Part shown: piece after piece, positions 16,106-19,140 of the stretch
Layout of the letters: every line of letters begins with the position of its first letter
How positions within the stretch are numbered: position 1 is the stretch's first letter
Assembly (NCBI GenBank): GCA_013115135.1
Contig: JABANP010000755.1
Coordinates: 1 to 19,140, forward strand
Direction: 5' to 3'
Origin: Perkinsus olseni
Taxonomy: Eukaryota > Perkinsozoa > Perkinsida > Perkinsidae
Length of the DNA stretch: 19,140 nucleotides
Notes under the pieces: model-generated
What the model saw: only the letters and a program-made list of their open reading frames with translations
Told to the model about the DNA's origin: nothing
Databases searched by the model: none
Program-made: the position numbers and the translations under genes

Positions 16106-16903
16106 CTAACGCCGGAGAGGTTCTCCGTGGATACGGTCCAAGGTGTATTCTCCCAGGGCGAACAGATAATAACCTTCGGCGAACCTGAACCTCTTGACCT
16201 CCTCCTCGAAGTGAGCGTAAATCGCCGCGCCATCGTAAATGTGGCATATTCGCATTAGGCTCTCTTTGAGGTCCTCCACAGTACCGTGGCCCCGAATAGC
16301 TGTCAGCTCGTAACGCTGGCCATTGTCCTTCGCAACAAGACGGAAAGGCTTGTATCCTGTATCTGATGGGCCTCTAGTTCCGTCCACTTCACAGCCGAGT
16401 TTCACATAAACGTATCCATTAGGGAAGATATCGTACTTCTGTGTGATTGGGGCGTCAACAAAAATGTATCTTCCGGGCCTCAGTGGCAACCACTGGCGCT
16501 CGAGACTGGCTATGTCGCTCTCCAGCTCAGTGTGAAGATTACCCTCGATGCCAACATGAAACCACTGAAAGTCTTCCTTTTCGATGCTGAGCTGGGGACA
16601 TGCATCCCGAACTTTATCAAGTAGAAGCTGGTGGTCCGCAGCCCCAGAGCCGGTCTTCGCAAACTCATGTATGGAGCCATGCTCGACGTCTAGCGGATGG
16701 GGGTGGAGTTGGAACGAATCCTGGTAACGACGCTCACATTCGATAGAGAATCGAGCTTGGCCCTCTTTGGTGGTACTGAAGGTCATCTTCACGGGATACG
16801 GACCGTTAGACTGGTAGATGAAGTTGCCGTAGTCAGTCGGGATTACAGCATTACCCAGGATGACGGCAGCAGAGGAGAGACAGGCGATGAGGCGAGTAGC
16901 CAT
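16106..16903 (-). CDS. Secreted protein of a tandem family, gene 3 (inverted)
   Basis: A 265-residue paralogue on the opposite strand. The signal peptide is kept (MATRLIACLSSAAVILG, likely cut after residue 19), with an extra cysteine at position 8 inside it. Six of the first 60 residues differ from gene 1, including S35P and N43S, which remove both N-glycosylation sequons seen in genes 1 and 2. The four family cysteines are at 56, 102, 171 and 220. Conserved segments include CPQLS, SLERQWLPLRPGRY, KDNGQRYELTAI, TVEDLKESLMR and KRFRFAEGYYLFA. In the body it matches gene 1 in some stretches (GSIHEF, TGSGA, DFQWF, FRLVAKDNGQ) and gene 2 in others (TVEDLKESLMR, FRFAEGY, HGEPL), a pattern expected from recombination among copies. 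Full-length and intronless; function unknown. Confidence 0.9.
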   Translation of the reverse strand: MATRLIACLSSAAVILGNAVIPTDYGNFIYQSNGPYPVKMTFSTTKEGQARFSIECERRYQDSFQLHPHPLDVEHGSIHEFAKTGSGAADHQLLLDKVRDACPQLSIEKEDFQWFHVGIEGNLHTELESDIASLERQWLPLRPGRYIFVDAPITQKYDIFPNGYVYVKLGCEVDGTRGPSDTGYKPFRLVAKDNGQRYELTAIRGHGTVEDLKESLMRICHIYDGAAIYAHFEEEVKRFRFAEGYYLFALGEYTLDRIHGEPLRR

Positions 16904-16930
16904 AATTGGTGAAGGCAGAAAAACCTACAC
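16904..16930 (-). promoter_or_regulatory. Conserved 5' leader of family gene 3
   Basis: The minus strand reads CGCGTGTAGGTTTTTCTGCC then TTCACCAATT before the ATG. The AG (16926-16925) is again exactly 21 nt from the start codon. Confidence 0.4.
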
Positions 16931-17075
16931 GCGAATAGATAATGTACACTCCAACATGGAGTCTCTACGGAAGCGCTACAGCTTCATCACAGCAGCTGGC
17001 AGATCTCAGCTGCCTGCATGAACAGCAATTCCAGAATCACCGCTGAGGCAATGAACAAGACCAATGAGGGTTTCC

Positions 17076-17650
17076 AGGGGTGACGCGCCTCGCGTCACGA
17101 GTCGTGACGCTGTAGGCGGATTTAGTGGGCCTGTGGCATGGGCGCAATTTGCTCCTAAAACTCAGTGAGTCGTCAACTTCTAGGGCGTTTCCAGTAGCCC
17201 CGGTTAACCGTAACGTAACTTAAGTGGATACTTTGAGATGGGCGGAACTCATTGGTCATGATCTCTAACGACTTCCGCGGGAGTTACGAGATCGATGATG
17301 CTTCAAGACCCGGCAGATATGCGCACTGGCTGTTGTCCAGGACAACTTGTCCTGTGCTGAGTCGGCCTTCGTCGGTCCCCATTGCGTCCTTACTTGTGGT
17401 CCATTCAACTCACGTAGCTGAGCCTGAGCGTGGCCTCCGCGGCTCGAACTTCCATCGTACTCCTACGATCCCACAACCTTCTTCATTGTTGTGTGTGTTA
17501 CGCTATCCCTTCACCTGTACGATGACCAGCTGAGACGCGAACCCGGTCCGCCGTCAGCAGCGTGGCGAGCACAATAGCTCTTGCCAGCTTACACTGCACT
17601 GCCCTAGCTGAGAGGCCTTCCTTGCGTTACTTCGGTCATGGAACGACTGT
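17076..17650. other. Intergenic, no recognised gene
   Basis: It contains a perfect 8-bp inverted repeat at 17080-17098 (GTGACGCG-CCT-CGCGTCAC) and a GTTGTCC/GGACAAC pair at about 17332-17346. Around 17540-17620 there is weak resemblance to the 5' flank near 13580-13645 (the CTGCCCTAGCT segment), consistent with a decayed upstream region for the broken gene that follows. Confidence 0.4.
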
Positions 17651-17654
17651 GGGG

Positions 17655-17966
17655 GAATATCTATCGACGCCGAATTCGTGCAGCAGTACACTATCGTGAG
17701 GCAGGTGGAAGAACTGGTAGCAGAATTTTCTATCCTGTTGAGAAGGACGATGGCCAGCGATACAAATTGACACCTATTCCGGGTCACAGTACTATGAAGG
17801 GTTTCAAAGAGAGCCCAATGCGAGCCTGCCAGATTAACAATGGCTGCGGCAGGTTGAGTTCGAGGAGCAGCTGAAGAGGTTCAGGTGTGAAGGTTATTTT
17901 CCGATCGCCATTGGAGACTTCACGTTCGACCGTATCCACAGGAAGCCGCTTCGTCCTAGCTTCCCT
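17655..17966 (+). pseudogene. Broken 3' half of a secreted-family gene (copy 4)
   Basis: Only the C-terminal part of the family protein can be traced, in more than one frame. IDAEFVQQYTIV matches the QEYTIY region of gene 2. A second frame then gives FYPVEKDDGQRYKLTPIPGHST and KESPMRACQI, matching the DNGQ.YELT and LKES.MRAC segments. A third frame gives VEFEEQLKRFRCEGYFPIA, then FDRIHRKPLRP. The signal peptide and first half are missing, and the family stop after PL-R is lost. At least two frameshifts make it a pseudogene. The flanking 3' hairpin and 3' flank are well preserved, which fixes its identity. Confidence 0.85.
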
Positions 17967-17993
17967 TCTCAATGCAACTGCAGTCCAGCTGCT

Positions 17994-18032
17994 GCATACC
18001 TTGAAGGCATTACCTTCAAAAGCAAGGTATGC
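17994..18032 (+). terminator. Family 3' hairpin, copy 4, with inner hairpin
   Basis: GCATACCTT (17994-18002) and AAGGTATGC (18024-18032) form a perfect 9-bp stem. The loop is enlarged by an inserted inner hairpin, GAAGG-CATTA-CCTTC (18003-18017), absent from genes 1 and 2. A T-rich tract follows, as in gene 1. Confidence 0.6.
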
Positions 18033-18315
18033 TGAGTTTTTCTTCTTGACGCCCTTTCTGCCAGGCAGCCGTGCTACAGCCTCCAACCTTTCACGATGTT
18101 CATTCAGTCCCACTGTCTTGCACATCTCCGAGCGGCTTCCTCAGATCTGTCAAACGCCAACTTCCACAACTTCTTTCGGCAAACTTCTTCTCTCCCTCAT
18201 ACAACCGCTCATCAATGAGGCGTCGAGTAACCAGTTGAAGCAGTCCTACAAGTTACGCGCTTCCAGTCGCTATTGATCGGAACCGGTGCTGCTTCACCAC
18301 AATTCGATACTACCG
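18033..18315 (+). repeat. Conserved 3' flank of copy 4
   Basis: Aligns with 10919-11206: TTTTTCTTCTTGACGCC, GCCAG.CAGCCG.GCTACAGCC, the CTTCCACAAC block and GGTGCTGCTTCA. This copy is the best guide to the relic at 7945-8110. Confidence 0.7.
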
Positions 18316-18361
18316 CGACGTTAACTGCGTGTATCAATCCTGAAACCGTGATTTCGGAAAT

Positions 18362-18438
18362 ATGGGATGGAGGGTCCAAACTCAGAGTTGTGATCTGGAT
18401 CAGAGTTCGGACCCTCCATCGGATGGAGTCCATCCCAT
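18362..18438. repeat. Nested inverted repeats
   Basis: Arms 18366-18383 and 18403-18420 are complementary at 17 of 18 positions around a 19-nt loop. An outer ATGGGATGG at 18362-18370 can also pair with CCATCCCAT at 18430-18438, giving two alternative folds. Confidence 0.8.
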
Positions 18439-18558
18439 CTTCCCGTATTCAGGAGCGCCCGCAGCAGATGAAAACGCGGAATCCACCGGACAGACGCCAC
18501 GGTGTCTCAAAGGATATGCTGATAAATCCGGATGAAAGTGAGGACTGCAGCCATCGGC

Positions 18559-18666
18559 AAGAAGAGCCCCTCTTCTTACGAATGAAACCCCTCTTCACGA
18601 AGGGTTTCATTCATACCGGACGAGTGTGTGTATCAGCATCCGAAGACGATGACCTGTCACAGGTCA
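18559..18666. repeat. Three consecutive short hairpins
   Basis: AAGAAGAG-CCC-CTCTTCTT lies at 18559-18577. A perfect 11-bp pair (GAATGAAACCC with GGGTTTCATTC) lies at 18580-18590 and 18602-18612. TGACCTG-TCA-CAGGTCA lies at 18650-18666. No gene is associated. Confidence 0.8.
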
Positions 18667-19140
18667 CCTGTGCGTGAGCGAGCTCTCGCGTCACTGTCGG
18701 GATGCTCCCTCGTTGTAGGCGTCACGTGTCCATCTCTGAGAATGTAACACTATAAGCTATGGTCCATAATACACGTGGACGATCCCCGAGGACTCCGAAT
18801 GGCCCATGAGGATTCGAGTGCTGTTGTTCCACGGCCATTCTATCAATTCAATGTATTCTCGCGACGGCATAGCCTTAAATGAACAGGAGACAGTTGCCGG
18901 CGGCCCTTTCGCGTGACGGCCGATTGCTGGACGAAGGCTTTGGGCGTCTCCAGGGGCACGTCGATCCTCGTCGCTCCTCAGATCCGTGTCGCGCAGCGAG
19001 TCCCAGTTCGTGGAGGGCCCACTAGCCTTACCAGTCTATGCCACTGACACAATCATCATGGAGGTCCGACGGTGGCCGAATGACCGATGTAACTGCTCAC
19101 AGCAGTCCTAATGGCTGGACTACTCGCCTCGGTCGGAACT
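18667..19140. other. Intergenic, nothing recognised
   Basis: No gene, repeat unit or family flank was recognised. No open frame of note is present, and the last bases run off the window. Confidence 0.5.

Larger units (their letters stand above)
15875..17075 (-). repeat. Inverted copy of the family unit
   Basis: The reverse complement of this stretch aligns with the other units. It contains the far 3' flank at 15875-16060, the hairpin at 16061-16085, the gene at 16106-16903, and the 5' flank at 16904-17075 with GCCTCAGCGGTGATTCTGG and CAGGCAGCTGAGA. It keeps the roughly 50 bases before the leader that unit 2 lost. The ends are approximate. Confidence 0.8.

Overview
The window looks like nuclear DNA of a perkinsid/dinoflagellate-lineage protist, most likely Perkinsus (medium confidence). 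The main evidence is a 22-nt sequence on the minus strand at 7420-7441 that matches the dinoflagellate/Perkinsus trans-spliced leader, with a 20-nt exact core. LTR-retrotransposon and MULE debris, a tandem family of intronless secreted-protein genes, and mid-range GC fit the same source. No rRNA gene, intact tRNA gene, CRISPR array or bacterial operon was seen.

Left part (1-7798) is a mosaic of mobile elements. A Ty3/Gypsy-like element A runs on the minus strand: gag in several frames (about 3830 down to 2570), then an RNase H-integrase ORF (2481-109) whose last 75 codons lie inside the LTR. Protease and reverse-transcriptase core are absent. A 338-bp direct repeat (1-338 and 7461-7798) is identical in both copies and is read as the two LTRs of element A. 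Between them sit a frameshifted MULE transposase fragment (+ strand, 4137-4527), a 9-bp tandem repeat, a polypurine tract with an LTR edge from another element, and a pol fragment of element B (6781-5042) cut inside both the RT and the integrase. The spliced-leader copy lies immediately inside the right LTR.

Right part (about 7940-18315) is a cluster of one secreted-protein family. Three full-length genes lie at 10056-10868 (+), 14231-14995 (+) and 16106-16903 (-), and a broken 3' half lies at 17655-17966 (+). A relic of the family's 3' flank lies at 7945-8110, next to the LTR. The proteins share a signal peptide, a nearly invariant first 60 residues, four aligned cysteines and a diverged body. 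The first two genes sit in a direct duplication that includes about 0.9 kb of 5' flank; the third is inverted. The genes share a 5' leader with an AG exactly 21 nt before the ATG, and a short hairpin just after the stop whose stem shows compensatory changes.

Between the genes the DNA is dense in near-perfect inverted repeats with very short spacers. In three places, comparing paralogous flanks shows that the second arm is an insertion in one copy, which suggests fold-back or template-switch mutation. A 21-bp-period degenerate tandem array lies at 12205-12600. No gene was recognised in 8120-9085, 11210-13310, 15310-15870, 17080-17650 or 18320-19140.
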